DNA of 64,000 bases from Dactylorhiza incarnata (GCA_033032865.1 JAWHQI010000023.1:248001-312000); one strand, 5' to 3'; shown: positions 53,123 through 63,380, counted from the first letter of the stretch. Numbers and translations are program-made. The notes: generated by a model from the sequence alone, not told the origin.

Positions 53123-53402
53123 TGTTACGCCCCCGGACGGATCCGAAGGCGACAATGGGGCTGAACCAACTGGTTCAGCCCCCACTCTCTGAAGAGCGGC
53201 CCTCGGGGGCTGAACCCACCCGGTTCAGCCCCTATTGGGCCGGCCGACCCCCTTGGTCGGCCGGGCTCGGGTCCGGGTATAAATATACCCGGAACCCCTC
53301 CTTGATGGTTATGCAAGAAATATTATCAGGTATTCTTCTCCTTCCTCTTAGAAACCCTAGCTTCTCTCTAGTTCTTCCTCCAAATCTATCTAGTTCGTAA
53401 CA
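53123..53402 (+). repeat. 5' LTR of F
   Basis: TGTTACGCCCCCGG...TAGTTCGTAACA. Two hairpins GGGGCTGAACC/GGTTCAGCCCC-type (53157-53182 and 53206-53231) lie upstream of TATA in CCGGGTATAAATATACCCGG (53273-53292). Confidence 0.95.
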
Positions 53403-53404
53403 TT

Positions 53405-53415
53405 TGGTATCAGAG
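53405..53415 (+). promoter_or_regulatory. Primer-binding site of F
   Basis: TGGTATCAGAG, initiator-Met tRNA type, two bases after the LTR. Confidence 0.93.
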
Positions 53416-53851
53416 GATTCGTCCTTCCAATTTTTTTCCGCTCATCATTCTCGAACAAGGATCAGTCACGCCGATTCCGCGGGTCGTCGCGATCCCGATT
53501 CCGTCCGAATTTAGATCCCGATGTTGCTATTCTTACCCGTCTTCCGATCCCGCATCGAGGGAGCGTCGCCGATCCAGCGACGATCCCGTCAGCGTCGCCG
53601 AGCCCGATCCCGCAAGTCGATCCAGCGACGCATCCGGACTGTTCCGCCGATCCCGACTCCAGTCCGCCGCACCCAGCGTCTCCTTCCAGACGCCGCCGCC
53701 TACTGTTCCAGACGCTGTCGTCGCCTACTCTAGGCCGCCGCCTGCTGTTCCAGAGGCCGCCGCCTGCTCGCCTGCTCCAGAGACCGCCGCTTGCTCCTCG
53801 GGCTTCTGTGCTCCAGCGCTTCCAGCATCTGGTTCCGCCGACCCCAAATCC
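53416..53851 (+). other. Untranslated leader of F
   Basis: About 435 nt, C-rich, with repeated ccgccgcctgctgttccag / ccgatccc phrases and no conserved frame. Element E has almost no such leader (gag ATG about 25 nt from the PBS). Confidence 0.6.
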
Positions 53852-54564
53852 ATGGTGAATCGCAACCAGGAGGAATCTACTCGGCTAGCAACTCTTGAAG
53901 CGAACTACACCGGGCTAGCCGACGCAGTGACAGCCCTTGAAGGGAAGTTACAAGCCTCGGAAAAACGACTGGAGGGCAAATTGGATGATTGTCTGGACGA
54001 AATCAAGAATTTGTTGACTCAACACCTTAAGGGCAAAGGTGCTGTGAACGAAACCAGTGCAGCTCCAATCCCCCGTTGCCCGCCACTGTGGGATACGCAG
54101 ACGGTGGGGGAAGGGAGAATCATGATCGGGCCTCCAGCGTAACTGGGGGGCTTGGGATCGACATCGAAAGGACAGGAGGCCCACGACGACCGCCCTTCGG
54201 GCCCGAGCCAACCGAGATAGGTCGAATTGACGACTTTCTCCCTTATCGGGAGGGGCCCCAGGAGGACCGATGACTCAGAGGGGTGGGGTACCCAAATCGG
54301 GATGGACTCCTTCCCATTCCAGGAGGACCGGGACACACCGAAGGCGGCAGAGGTGGAGGCAGATGGGGGTTTAGGCCGCCAGTAATGGGAAACCCCTATG
54401 GAGAGGATTGGGGATACCCGAACGTGGCCGCTGACCGACGACGACCGCATGGACACGGGCAAGAGTACGGTGGACCTGGGAAACAACTACCACGAGCTTA
54501 TATGGCGCCGAAGGTTATCCGCATGAACTACCCCAAGTTCAAAGGAGGAGATGCGCTCGAATAG
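53852..54564 (+). pseudogene. gag N-terminal half of F, interrupted
   Basis: ATG at 53852 starts MVNRNQEESTRLATLEANYT, a heptad-rich coiled coil aligned with the gag start of E. The frame stops at 54142; another frame (54283-54564) carries the Gly/Arg/Pro-rich linker and RAYMAPKVIRMNYPKFKGGD, ending in TAG at 54562-54564, immediately before the capsid domain. So one shift and two stops. Confidence 0.85.
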
Positions 54565-55830
54565 ATCCAAAAAGCTGAGTTGTTCTACAGTTATCAGGAG
54601 ATTCCAGAGGCACAGTGGGTCAAGTTAGCGTCGTTCCACCTCGACGATGATGCATACCAGTGGACACAATGGTTCCTTCGGGGACGGGATCACGCGTCGT
54701 GGCCCAAGTTTGTCGACGGATTCACCGCCCGCTTTAGTCCACTCGAGTATGAGGACGTCGAGGCTCTTCTTCAGAAATTGCGCCAGAAAGGGACGGTGAT
54801 GGAGTACGGAACAGTGTTTGAGAGATTGGCCAACAGGGTGCAGTGGGGTGAGAGGACATTAACGAGTTGTTTCATTTCCGGACTGAAGGAGGACATCAGA
54901 GATGAGGTACATGCCTATATGCCGCGCAGTTTGACACATGCTATCAGCTTGGCCCGAATTCAAGAAGAGCGCCTCAATCGACAGAAGTTCAGGGGGGACA
55001 CTACGAGAACCGCTACACACCTTCCCGACACCAAAAAGGATCAAGCAACTACCGAACGGGCGACGGTGAAGAAATTAACATGGACAGAGCTGCAGGCACG
55101 AAAGGAAAAGGGGTTGTGCTTCAACTGTGATGAGAAGTTCATCTCAGGCCACAAATGCCAGATGATTCAGGTCTACATGCTTCAGGATGATCAGATGCCA
55201 GATGTAGAAGGAGGAGAACAGGAGCACATGCTGGATACAATCGAGTACGGGGTATCGACCCTGACCATGGCAGGAGACACCACACCGCCCACTATGACTA
55301 TTGCGGGGTGGATCGGCCAACAGCGGGTGTCCATTTTGATTGACAGTGGGAGTACACATAACTTCATCAGTCCAACAGTGGCACACAGGCTGGGGCACGC
55401 AATCATCCAGGACGCCTCTTCCCAGGTTGTGGTGGCAAGTGGACATGAGCTGCAGTGTGAAGGAGTGCTTCAGGACGTGGGGATCAGTGTGCAGGGCTAT
55501 GCTGACAAGATGGATATCTATTTATTACCCATTCGGGGGTCCGATGTGATTCTGGGGGCCAACTGGTTGCGACAGCTGGGTAGGGTAACTCTGGATTGGG
55601 CCGAGTTGACTCTGGAGTTTTCTAAGGAGGGGAAGGAGTATTGCCTGCATGGAGTCAGACTCTCACCGCTACCAAGGAGCTCTCTTTGTTGCTTGGAGAG
55701 GCTGACGGAGCCACCAGATTTCCACCTTGAGGACAAGCTGGGTCTTGAAGGGGTGGGGAATGTTACGCCCCCGGACGGATCCGAAGGCGACAACGGGGCT
55801 GAACCAACTGGTTCAGCCCCCACTCTCTGA
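54565..55830 (+). CDS. gag capsid - zinc knuckle - protease frame of F, fused to pol tail
   Basis: Open for about 420 codons after the TAG at 54562; there is no ATG near its start. Order: capsid domain (LFYSYQEIPEAQWVKLASFH, FHLDDDAYQWTQWF, ALLQKLRQKGTVMEYGTVFE), zinc knuckle CFNCDEKFISGHKC (about residues 175-190), protease with ILIDSGSTHNFISPTVAHRL (active-site DSG at about 55340-55348) and LLPIRGSDVILGANWL, then GKEYCLHGVRLSP. It then jumps to PDFHLEDKLGLEGVGNVTPP, the last residues of pol, and ends inside the LTR. The catalytic part of pol is missing between residues about 375 and 385. The product would be capsid plus protease if the upstream breaks were bypassed. Young, with a clean open frame. 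Confidence 0.88.
   Translation: MQKAELFYSYQEIPEAQWVKLASFHLDDDAYQWTQWFLRGRDHASWPKFVDGFTARFSPLEYEDVEALLQKLRQKGTVMEYGTVFERLANRVQWGERTLTSCFISGLKEDIRDEVHAYMPRSLTHAISLARIQEERLNRQKFRGDTTRTATHLPDTKKDQATTERATVKKLTWTELQARKEKGLCFNCDEKFISGHKCQMIQVYMLQDDQMPDVEGGEQEHMLDTIEYGVSTLTMAGDTTPPTMTIAGWIGQQRVSILIDSGSTHNFISPTVAHRLGHAIIQDASSQVVVASGHELQCEGVLQDVGISVQGYADKMDIYLLPIRGSDVILGANWLRQLGRVTLDWAELTLEFSKEGKEYCLHGVRLSPLPRSSLCCLERLTEPPDFHLEDKLGLEGVGNVTPPDGSEGDNGAEPTGSAPTL
55748..55760 (+). promoter_or_regulatory. Polypurine tract of F
   Basis: AAGGGGTGGGGAA directly before TGTTACG of the 3' LTR; it is also read as codons of the pol tail. Confidence 0.88.
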
Positions 55831-56040
55831 AGAGCGGCCCTCGGGGGCTGAACCCACCCGGTTCAGCCCCTATTGGGCCGGCCGACCCCCTTGGTAGGCC
55901 GGCCTCGGGTCCGGGTATAAATATACCCGGAACCCCTCCTTGATGGTTATGCAAGAAATATTATCAGGTATTCTTCTCCTTCCTCTAGGAAACCCTAGCT
56001 TCTCTCTAGTTCTTCCTCCAAATCTATCTAGTTCGTAACA
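55761..56040 (+). repeat. 3' LTR of F
   Basis: 280 bp, same structure as the 5' LTR, TATA palindrome at 55911-55930. Confidence 0.95.
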
Positions 56041-56298
56041 GTTGAGTTGGAGCAAATAATGCTGACTGAAAACGAAAATTTTGATTCTCATATTAAAGAG
56101 TTATAGGGCATATGATTTCATAGAATCAATTTAATTTTATGACAGATCAAATTTTAAGGTGAATTTTTGTTAAGGCAATTAATGAAAATGTATAAAGAGC
56201 AAAGAAGGTACTTTATACAGATATTATTTATCTAAAAGGGGTATGTAATTGAGTGCCATGAGCAATTAGTTAGTGCGCTTTAAAGAATAGAAACTTAT

Positions 56299-57293
56299 TG
56301 TTGGGTTTTTCTAGAACCATACATCACATGTAGGCGCAGCGGAATAAAAGAGAAACAACCCAAAAAGACTTGGATCGGCCATGAATATTGAATCAAGAAG
56401 TAAATCAAAACTATGTATGAAATTACCTTTGCGGGATTGGATCAAATCCAACCAAGATGCTCCAAGAAGAAGATTCCTTTCAGCAGCTATGCGAGTCCTC
56501 ACGTAGAATAATGTCTACGTCTCTACAACAGTCCACACGAGCCGGGAGAACACCAAGTCACGTCGCACGCAACTCGGAAGGGAGAACAACTGCACCTTGC
56601 ACTTCCACGAACTGCTAGGTTCGCTCCAGGAAGAACAATCACGACGACGATCGCCGGAGAGGAGGTCGGCGGAGGCGAACTGGGCGGCGGAACGCTTTCC
56701 GTCTAGGGTTCGAGCGAGAGCGGAACACTTCCGTCGACTAAACCTTTTGTAAGTAATGAGAACCCTAAAAGAAGATCTATTTATACCCAAAGCATAAACA
56801 GGCTTCTAGAAGAATTGCTATCCGCAGACCACACAGCAGAATTGGGGTTTCTGTTACAATTCGTCGGGATTTCACGAATCAGCATTCGTCGAGTTTACAC
56901 GGGACAATCCGACGAATTCCGACGAATCCAATCAGACGGCAACATTTGCCGAGTGAAGGGTCTCTGTGACAATTCGTCGGGATTCCACGAAATGATCCGA
57001 CGAATTCCGACGAATCCAATCAGACAGCAACATTTGCCGAGTGAAGGATCTCTGTGACAATTCGTCGAGATTCCACGGAATGATCCGACGAATCCGACAA
57101 GTCATATCCGACGAATTCAGACAGCAACAATTGCTGGACTTCCCCTTTCTTTATGATGATTGGTAACCTTTACCAACACAGTCAATCTTCCAACTTCTCC
57201 ACATGCTCTTATGTGCGACCCTGCAGGCTCATATCGCGTTGGCAGTGACATTACATGTTTGACCACTTCTAGATCACAATGGTAACTCCAACA
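56299..57293 (-). repeat. 3' LTR of H
   Basis: TGTTGGGTTTTTC...GTAACTCCAACA. TATA (complement of gatctatttataccc, about 56777-56791). Upstream in - sense (about 56858-57120) is a repeat region with AATTCGTCGG and CCGACGAATT inverted halves, including a direct repeat of about 87 bp (56929-57100). Confidence 0.95.
56858..57120. repeat. ATTCGTCGG / CCGACGAAT inverted-repeat cluster in U3 of H
   Basis: At least five ttcgtcg and six cgacgaa copies. The block 'caatcagac(g/a)gcaacatttgccgagtgaagg(g/a)tctctgtgacaattcgtcg' occurs twice (about 56930 and 57017). Confidence 0.9.
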
Positions 57294-58265
57294 GTCTCCC
57301 ACTTGATCTTGAAAGTATCAAACAAAAACCTCACAAACAATAAGCGGCATCTAGCAATGCATCATTGCTCCCCAAGCAATAAGAGTTCATAACTCATAAG
57401 CCTTTATGACCAATGTTCCAGCGTTGTCTTTGTCCATTTGTCCCTTACATCCGGAAAGAACTAGAGGCATGGACCGTGTCACCCTCTTTATAGCTCAATC
57501 CAAGTTTCTTGAGCTAGAATGGACTTCCAGAGAATGGTGAGCTCAATATCACATATTGACTGAACCAAGCATGGCCATGCATTTCTCAGTCCAATTCCAT
57601 CAAGGGGCCCATGGATCCAACTCCTGTTATATAGGAGGACAAATCTCATATCTGCTCACACCCAAACACCCAAATGATTCGTAACGTACCCAACGACCAC
57701 CCTTATCATCAACTTTCTTCAAGGAAGACTTTAGATGACATCAAAGCACGCTCTTCCTCACTCGATGAATGCTGTGACTTCAGGTCAAAGGACCACAACA
57801 CCATTGTCAAATGAGACCTACTTGTGACACTTTTAAGTAACAATCCACAAAGTAGTCTCAGGTTGGGTCTGTCCAGTACAACTTGTTCACTAACAAGTAC
57901 CCACGTGATGACTTGATATCACAATATCATGACCTGTGAGAACCGGTCATCAGTCAACACACATGCTAGTCTCAATGTATCATCATCACCCTTAGCTTCT
58001 ACGATGATACCTCGACCAGGGATCTTTTAAGAATGAAGCTTCGAAATCATAGACTCTCACATTCAAGTCACGTACTTGATGTCCTATGAAAGCGAACATT
58101 CTAAGGGTATTTATCACGAATTTTATTCTATCATATAGAAACAGTATATCATAATAAAAGAACTTGCCATTAATTGTAAAAAGAAATGATTGGTACACTA
58201 TTCATCATATGAATAATAAACAGCCAACAGAATATATATTTTACATGCAACCCACAAGACTCCCA
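57294..58265 (-). other. 3' untranslated region of H
   Basis: About 970 nt between the pol stop and the LTR, no frame of note beyond short ones; the polypurine tract is at 57294-57305. Confidence 0.75.
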
Positions 58266-61200
58266 CTAGAGTTGATCACTCAGGTATCGTATACCCATTG
58301 ATCTAGTATGACCATCATGCTTTCTCTGCGCGAGAGGCTTTGTCAATGGATCTGCAATATTCTCCTCAGTGGGCACTCTGCAAATGTTCACATCTCCTCG
58401 TTCGACAATCTCACGAATAAGATGGAACCGCCGAAGTATGTGCTTGGAGCGCTGATGGGATCTAGGTTCCTTAGATTGTGCAATTGCACCATTGTTATCA
58501 CAGTAGAGAACTACGGGACCAACAATGCTAGGAACTACATCTAGCTCGCCGATGAATTTCCTAATCCATACAGCCTCCTTCGCTGCATTTGCCGCAGCGA
58601 TATACTCGGCCTCAGTTGTAGAATCAGCAACTGTCTCTTGCTTGGAACTCTTCCAGCTCACAGCTCCTCCATTCAGGCAAAACACAAACCCTGACTGAGA
58701 CTTCGAATCATCCCTATCAGTTTGGAAGCTGGCATCCGTGTAACCACTTACAACGAGCTCTTCCTTTCCACCATACACCAAGAATACATCCTTAGTCCTT
58801 CTCAAGTACTTCAGGATATTCTTTACGGCTATCCAGTGACATTCACCAGGATCAGACTGATACCTGCTAGTCATGCTCAAAGCAAAAGAGACATCGGGTC
58901 GAGTACATAACATTGCATACATGATTGACCCAATTGCCGAAGCATATGGAATCAACTTCATGCGGTCCTTATCTTCACAAGATTTTGGGCACTGGTCCTT
59001 AGAGAGATTCACACCATGAGACATGGGCAAAAATCCTTTCTTGGACTCAAGCATGTTGAACCGCTTCAACACCTTTTCAATGTACGTACTCTGGGTCAAA
59101 CCCAGCAACTTCTTCGATCTATCTCTATAGATCTTAATACCGAGTATGTAAGTCGCTTCACCCAAGTCCTTCATAGAAAAGCAGTTCCCTAGGTTGTTCT
59201 TAACAACTTTCAGGGTAGGTATGTCATTCCCGATCAACAGTATGTCATCTACATACAATATCAGGAAGACAACAATGCTCCCACTGATTCGCTTGTAAAC
59301 ACACGGTTCATCTTCATTCTTGACAAAACCAAACTCTTTGATTTTCTCATCAAAACGAAGATTCCAACTTCTAGAGGCTTGTTTCAGTCCATAGATGGAC
59401 CTATTCAGCTTGCATATTTTAGTGGCTTCATTTGGGGATACAAAACCCTCGGGTTGTGTCATGTACACTTCCTCAAGGAGGTTTCCATTTAGGAAAGCCG
59501 TTTTGACATCCATCTGCCAGATCTCGTAGTCATAATACGCAGCAATAGCAAGCAATATCCTAATGGACTTTACCATGGCAACAGGGGAAAAGGTCTCATC
59601 ATAGTCAACACCATGAATTTGCTTGAAACCCTTAGCCACCAGTCGCCCTTTGAATGTCTGTACATTCCCATCCATGTCGGCCTTTTTCTTGAAGACCCAC
59701 TTGCACCCTATGGGTCGCACCCCTTCAGGTGGTTCCACCAAGTTCCAAACTTGGTTTGTATACATGGAGTCCATTTCGGATTTCATAGCCTCAAGCCATT
59801 TGTCGGAGTCCGGTCCATTCATAGCCTCTTGGTAGGTCGCTGGTTCATCATCATGATCCATAAGCAACACATTACCTATTTGAGACACGAGAAATCCATA
59901 TCTCTCAGGCTCAAATCTTGGTCTACCAGATCTACGTAGGACTTGTGTCTCTTGAGCAGGTTCTCCAGCTACAACATCTTGTAGTCCTGGCTCAGAATCC
60001 AACTCTGGTTCGTTCACTACTTGTGGTTCTTGAACTTCTTCAAGTTCTACCTTTTGCGTCTTTCTTGACAAGAACTCTTTCTCCAAGAAGACACTCGTCC
60101 TTGCGACAAACACTTTGCCCTCAGACGGTAGGTAAAAGTAATATCCTTTCGTTTCCTTAGGATACCCCACCAGATAACACTTATCTGATTTGGGTTCCAG
60201 CTTGTCAGCCATTTGACGTCGTACGTATGCCTCACAGCCCCAAATTTTAATGAATGACATACTAGGACGCTTCACAGTCCATATCTCATATGGTGTCTTT
60301 AGAACCGTTTTCGTTGGAGCGCGATTCAGTGTTATTGCAGCAGTCTCTAAAGCAAAACCCCAAAAGGAAACAGGCAAGTCTGCATGACTCATCATCGACC
60401 GTACCATGTCTAACAGAGTACGATTTCTCCTCTCAGACACACCATTATGCTGCGGTGTCCTAGGTGGAGTGAGCTGTGATACAATACCACACTCTTTTAG
60501 ATGATCACGGAACTCATGACTCAGGTATTCGCCACCTCGATCAGATCGGAGTGCTTTAACCTTTTTACCCAATTGGTTTTCCACTTCATTCTTAAACTCT
60601 TTGAACTTTTCAAAAGTTTCGGATTTGCACTTCATAAGATACACGTATCTGTATCTACTGAAATCATCAGTAAATGTAACGAAGTAGAAATACCCACATC
60701 TAGTCATAGAACTCATGGATCCGCATACATCACTATGTACAACACCCAAGAGATCCTCAGCCCTCTCAGTATAACCAGTGAAAGGGGCTTTAGTCATCTT
60801 GCCTAACAAACAAGACTCGCATCGCTCGAATGATTCATAATCAAATGAGTCTAATAGTCCATCTTTATGGAGCTTGGATATGCGCTTCTCGTTTATATGG
60901 CCCAAACGACAATGCCAGAGATATGTAGGATTTGAGTCATTTGTTCTTAGTCTTTTATTATTATCTACATTATAGATCGGATGGTCTAGGTTCAAAACAT
61001 AAAGACCATTAAACAATTGAGCTACAGCATAACAAACATCATTCTTAAATATAGAACAACAATTGTTCTTAATTATAAAAGAAAATTCAATCATGTCTAA
61101 GCATGAAATGGATATAATGTTTCTAGTTATGGCCGGAACATAATAACAATTATCAAGTTCTATTACAAGCCCACGGGGCAAAGAAAGACGGTAAACCCCT

Positions 61201-62222
61201 ACGGCTACAGCAGCAACTCTTGCTCCATTGCCGACGCGCAGGTCCACCTCTCCTTTACTCAGCAATCTCCTCCTTCCCAGTTCCTGCACATTTGTACAAA
61301 TGTGAGAACCACATCCGGTATCCAATACCCAAGATGAAGGAGCAGAAAGGTTTATCTCTATAACGTAAATATTCGAAGCGGAAGTCATACCTCCCTTCAT
61401 TTTCCGCAGACCATCAATGTACGAAGGACAATTCCTCCTCCAATGACCAGCCTTGCCACAGTGGTGGCATTTCCCTTCCTTCACGGTGCTCTTCTTTTTC
61501 AGCGCAGAAGATTTGGGCTCAAGATGTGACTTAGGTCCCACCTTCGTCTTCTTGAAGCCCTTGGCCTTACCCTTGCCTTTATGTACAATCAATATGGGAC
61601 TAGCAGGCTTGGCCTTCTTCATATTTATCCCGGCAGTTCGCAACATGCCTAGGAGCTCGGGCAGTGTCTTGTCTATTTCATTTATGTTATAGTTCAAGAC
61701 GAACTGCTCATAACTATCCGGCAACGATTGCAGGATAAGATCTGTGGCCAACTCTTGACCCAGAGGAAAACCCAGTCTCTCCAGGTTCTCTATATACTCA
61801 ATCATCTTGAGTACGTGAGTACCAACCGAGTCTCGAGCTCCCATTTTGCACTGAAATAATGCCTTCGTGACATCGAACCTCTCTTGACGAGCTTGCCCTT
61901 GAAATATTTTTTTTAGGTGCTCGTCAATCTCCTTGCACCCCATGTTCTCGTGTTGCTTCTGAAGCTCAGAGTTTATGGTGGCAAGCATAAGGTACTCGAC
62001 GTCTAAGGCGTCATCGGTATACTTCTTATAAGCATCCTTATCAACACGGGACGAGTTCCCGGTCGGCACCTCGGGGGCTTCTTCTTCCAAGACGTAGAGC
62101 TTTCGCTCTTGCCTGAGAACAATTCTCAGGTTCCTATACCAGTCCATATAGTTCGTCCCATTTAGCTTGTCCTTCTCAAGGATGGCTCTCAGGGACAAGG
62201 TGGAATGTGAACCACTTGCCAT
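58266..62222 (-). CDS. Copia gag-pol polyprotein of element H, intact
   Basis: 1,318 residues, one frame. gag: UBN2-type capsid (residues 15-205; LNGTNYMDWYRNLRIVL; LILQSLPDSYEQFV), zinc knuckle CHHCGKAGHWRRNC (252-265). Protease: WVLDTGCGSHIC, active-site DTG 301-303. Integrase: HHCC zinc region H437, H442, C468, C471; core D498, D561, E597 (35 residues between the last two). Reverse transcriptase: QMDVKTAFLNG with D905, KQASRSWN 947-954, YVDD 990-993. RNase H: YTDASF with D1163, STTEAEYIAA with E1206, YCDN with D1242, ADPLTKP at 1290-1296. The domain order PR-IN-RT-RH is that of Ty1/Copia. Length is normal for the superfamily. Start ATG 62220-62222 is the first in frame, about 1.16 kb from the PBS. 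All catalytic residues I checked are present, so the protein could be functional. The lineage within Copia is not certain. Confidence 0.97.
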   Translation of the reverse strand: MASGSHSTLSLRAILEKDKLNGTNYMDWYRNLRIVLRQERKLYVLEEEAPEVPTGNSSRVDKDAYKKYTDDALDVEYLMLATINSELQKQHENMGCKEIDEHLKKIFQGQARQERFDVTKALFQCKMGARDSVGTHVLKMIEYIENLERLGFPLGQELATDLILQSLPDSYEQFVLNYNINEIDKTLPELLGMLRTAGINMKKAKPASPILIVHKGKGKAKGFKKTKVGPKSHLEPKSSALKKKSTVKEGKCHHCGKAGHWRRNCPSYIDGLRKMKGGMTSASNIYVIEINLSAPSSWVLDTGCGSHICTNVQELGRRRLLSKGEVDLRVGNGARVAAVAVGVYRLSLPRGLVIELDNCYYVPAITRNIISISCLDMIEFSFIIKNNCCSIFKNDVCYAVAQLFNGLYVLNLDHPIYNVDNNKRLRTNDSNPTYLWHCRLGHINEKRISKLHKDGLLDSFDYESFERCESCLLGKMTKAPFTGYTERAEDLLGVVHSDVCGSMSSMTRCGYFYFVTFTDDFSRYRYVYLMKCKSETFEKFKEFKNEVENQLGKKVKALRSDRGGEYLSHEFRDHLKECGIVSQLTPPRTPQHNGVSERRNRTLLDMVRSMMSHADLPVSFWGFALETAAITLNRAPTKTVLKTPYEIWTVKRPSMSFIKIWGCEAYVRRQMADKLEPKSDKCYLVGYPKETKGYYFYLPSEGKVFVARTSVFLEKEFLSRKTQKVELEEVQEPQVVNEPELDSEPGLQDVVAGEPAQETQVLRRSGRPRFEPERYGFLVSQIGNVLLMDHDDEPATYQEAMNGPDSDKWLEAMKSEMDSMYTNQVWNLVEPPEGVRPIGCKWVFKKKADMDGNVQTFKGRLVAKGFKQIHGVDYDETFSPVAMVKSIRILLAIAAYYDYEIWQMDVKTAFLNGNLLEEVYMTQPEGFVSPNEATKICKLNRSIYGLKQASRSWNLRFDEKIKEFGFVKNEDEPCVYKRISGSIVVFLILYVDDILLIGNDIPTLKVVKNNLGNCFSMKDLGEATYILGIKIYRDRSKKLLGLTQSTYIEKVLKRFNMLESKKGFLPMSHGVNLSKDQCPKSCEDKDRMKLIPYASAIGSIMYAMLCTRPDVSFALSMTSRYQSDPGECHWIAVKNILKYLRRTKDVFLVYGGKEELVVSGYTDASFQTDRDDSKSQSGFVFCLNGGAVSWKSSKQETVADSTTEAEYIAAANAAKEAVWIRKFIGELDVVPSIVGPVVLYCDNNGAIAQSKEPRSHQRSKHILRRFHLIREIVERGDVNICRVPTEENIADPLTKPLAQRKHDGHTRSMGIRYLSDQL

Positions 62223-63380
62223 GGAATTCTACAAGAATTCATGCAGAATTTAATCAGTACCTTAATTTCAAAATACAATTTATTTTAATTTGGACTTCAA
62301 TTAAATACTCCCACTATTTTATTCAAATTGATAGCCCTCACTATCAATTCGGAGAGTCCATGCGAGCTACTCTCTTAGTGGACAAGATCCGTATTTCACC
62401 AACACCACGAGTCCGCTTTGGCGTTCCTCTCATAATGGGGTTATTTAGGTAGGCAACGCTCGCCAATTGCATCCTCATGCAACTCTTGTATGGTTGGTGA
62501 ATAACTCCGTATTCGCATCCATCATATGGTGCATGCCAACCCTATGCCTCTAGGCACTCAACCTTTGAGGTCACCTAGTTAAGTTAGACCCGATGTCGAC
62601 AGTGAGATATCACAATTATCCGCTCGCACCCTTACCAAGATAGATTAATGCACCTTGCTTTGGCAAGCCCACACTTCATCGATCGAGGCAGGAAGAGTGT
62701 CATCCATCGGAAGGCATCCGAACACTTAATATTTGATGAAGGGATTTTAATTTTAAATAATAGGTTAACACTTAACCATGATCAACATTTGATCAAAGTG
62801 CACACCCACAGAAAAACAAGCTTTCTAAAATCCACATGCATCCCTTATGTGCACAACATAAGACTATCAATCTTTGATAGACGAAAGGGCTAAATCTGGA
62901 CATTTGGAACTCTTCCAAATCTTCAGATTTACATGCATTGGACAAAGGCAAAGACAACTCGACTTAAAGCAGTAGACAAGCTCATCTCTCATTGTTGGAT
63001 TCAAAATCCAAAACAATACAAGGGTTCATTAACCACTTGAGGGACGGTTACTGCTAAGGAGACAACAATTTCTAACAATTAGAAATAACCACGAAATCCC
63101 ATACGTTCCTGGCGGGGTTCCAAGGGGCCGCGCCCCTGGCGGGGTCTTAGGGGCAGAGCCCTTAACGGGGTCCAAGGGGCAGCGCCCTTGCGGGGTGCGG
63201 GGTGCGGGGCAGAGCCCCGACCAAATTTTTTTGAAATCCCACCACCAAAAATCACACAAAATCACATCAAATGTGATATTCCAAGAAGAAATCTTGACAT
63301 TTAGAACGCTTCCAAATACCTAGATTTGCACGTACTAGAATAACCTAACTTCTGAAACAACATTCATGATCGGAACCTGG
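62223..63380 (-). other. Long 5' leader of H
   Basis: About 1.16 kb between PBS and gag ATG. No conserved frame. It contains the GC-rich hairpin block at 63101-63220. Confidence 0.75.
63101..63220. repeat. GC-rich hairpin module array in the leader of H
   Basis: Four tandem modules, each with a GGGGC-N3-GCCC(C) palindrome (aaggggccgcgcccct, aggggcagagccctt, aaggggcagcgccctt, ggggcagagcccc), separated by ggcggggtc-like links. Confidence 0.9.

Larger units (their letters stand above)
53123..56040 (+). mobile_element. Short chromodomain-family Gypsy derivative F
   Basis: LTRs 53123-53402 and 55761-56040, both 280 bp, with five differences that I count. Target duplication GTTGA at 53118-53122 and 56041-56045. 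PBS TGGTATCAGAG (53405-53415) and polypurine tract AAGGGGTGGGGAA (55748-55760) fix the + orientation. Total 2.9 kb: leader, gag, protease, then directly the last codons of pol; RT, RNase H and integrase are deleted. Same family as E by gag, LTR tips and hairpins. Confidence 0.95.
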
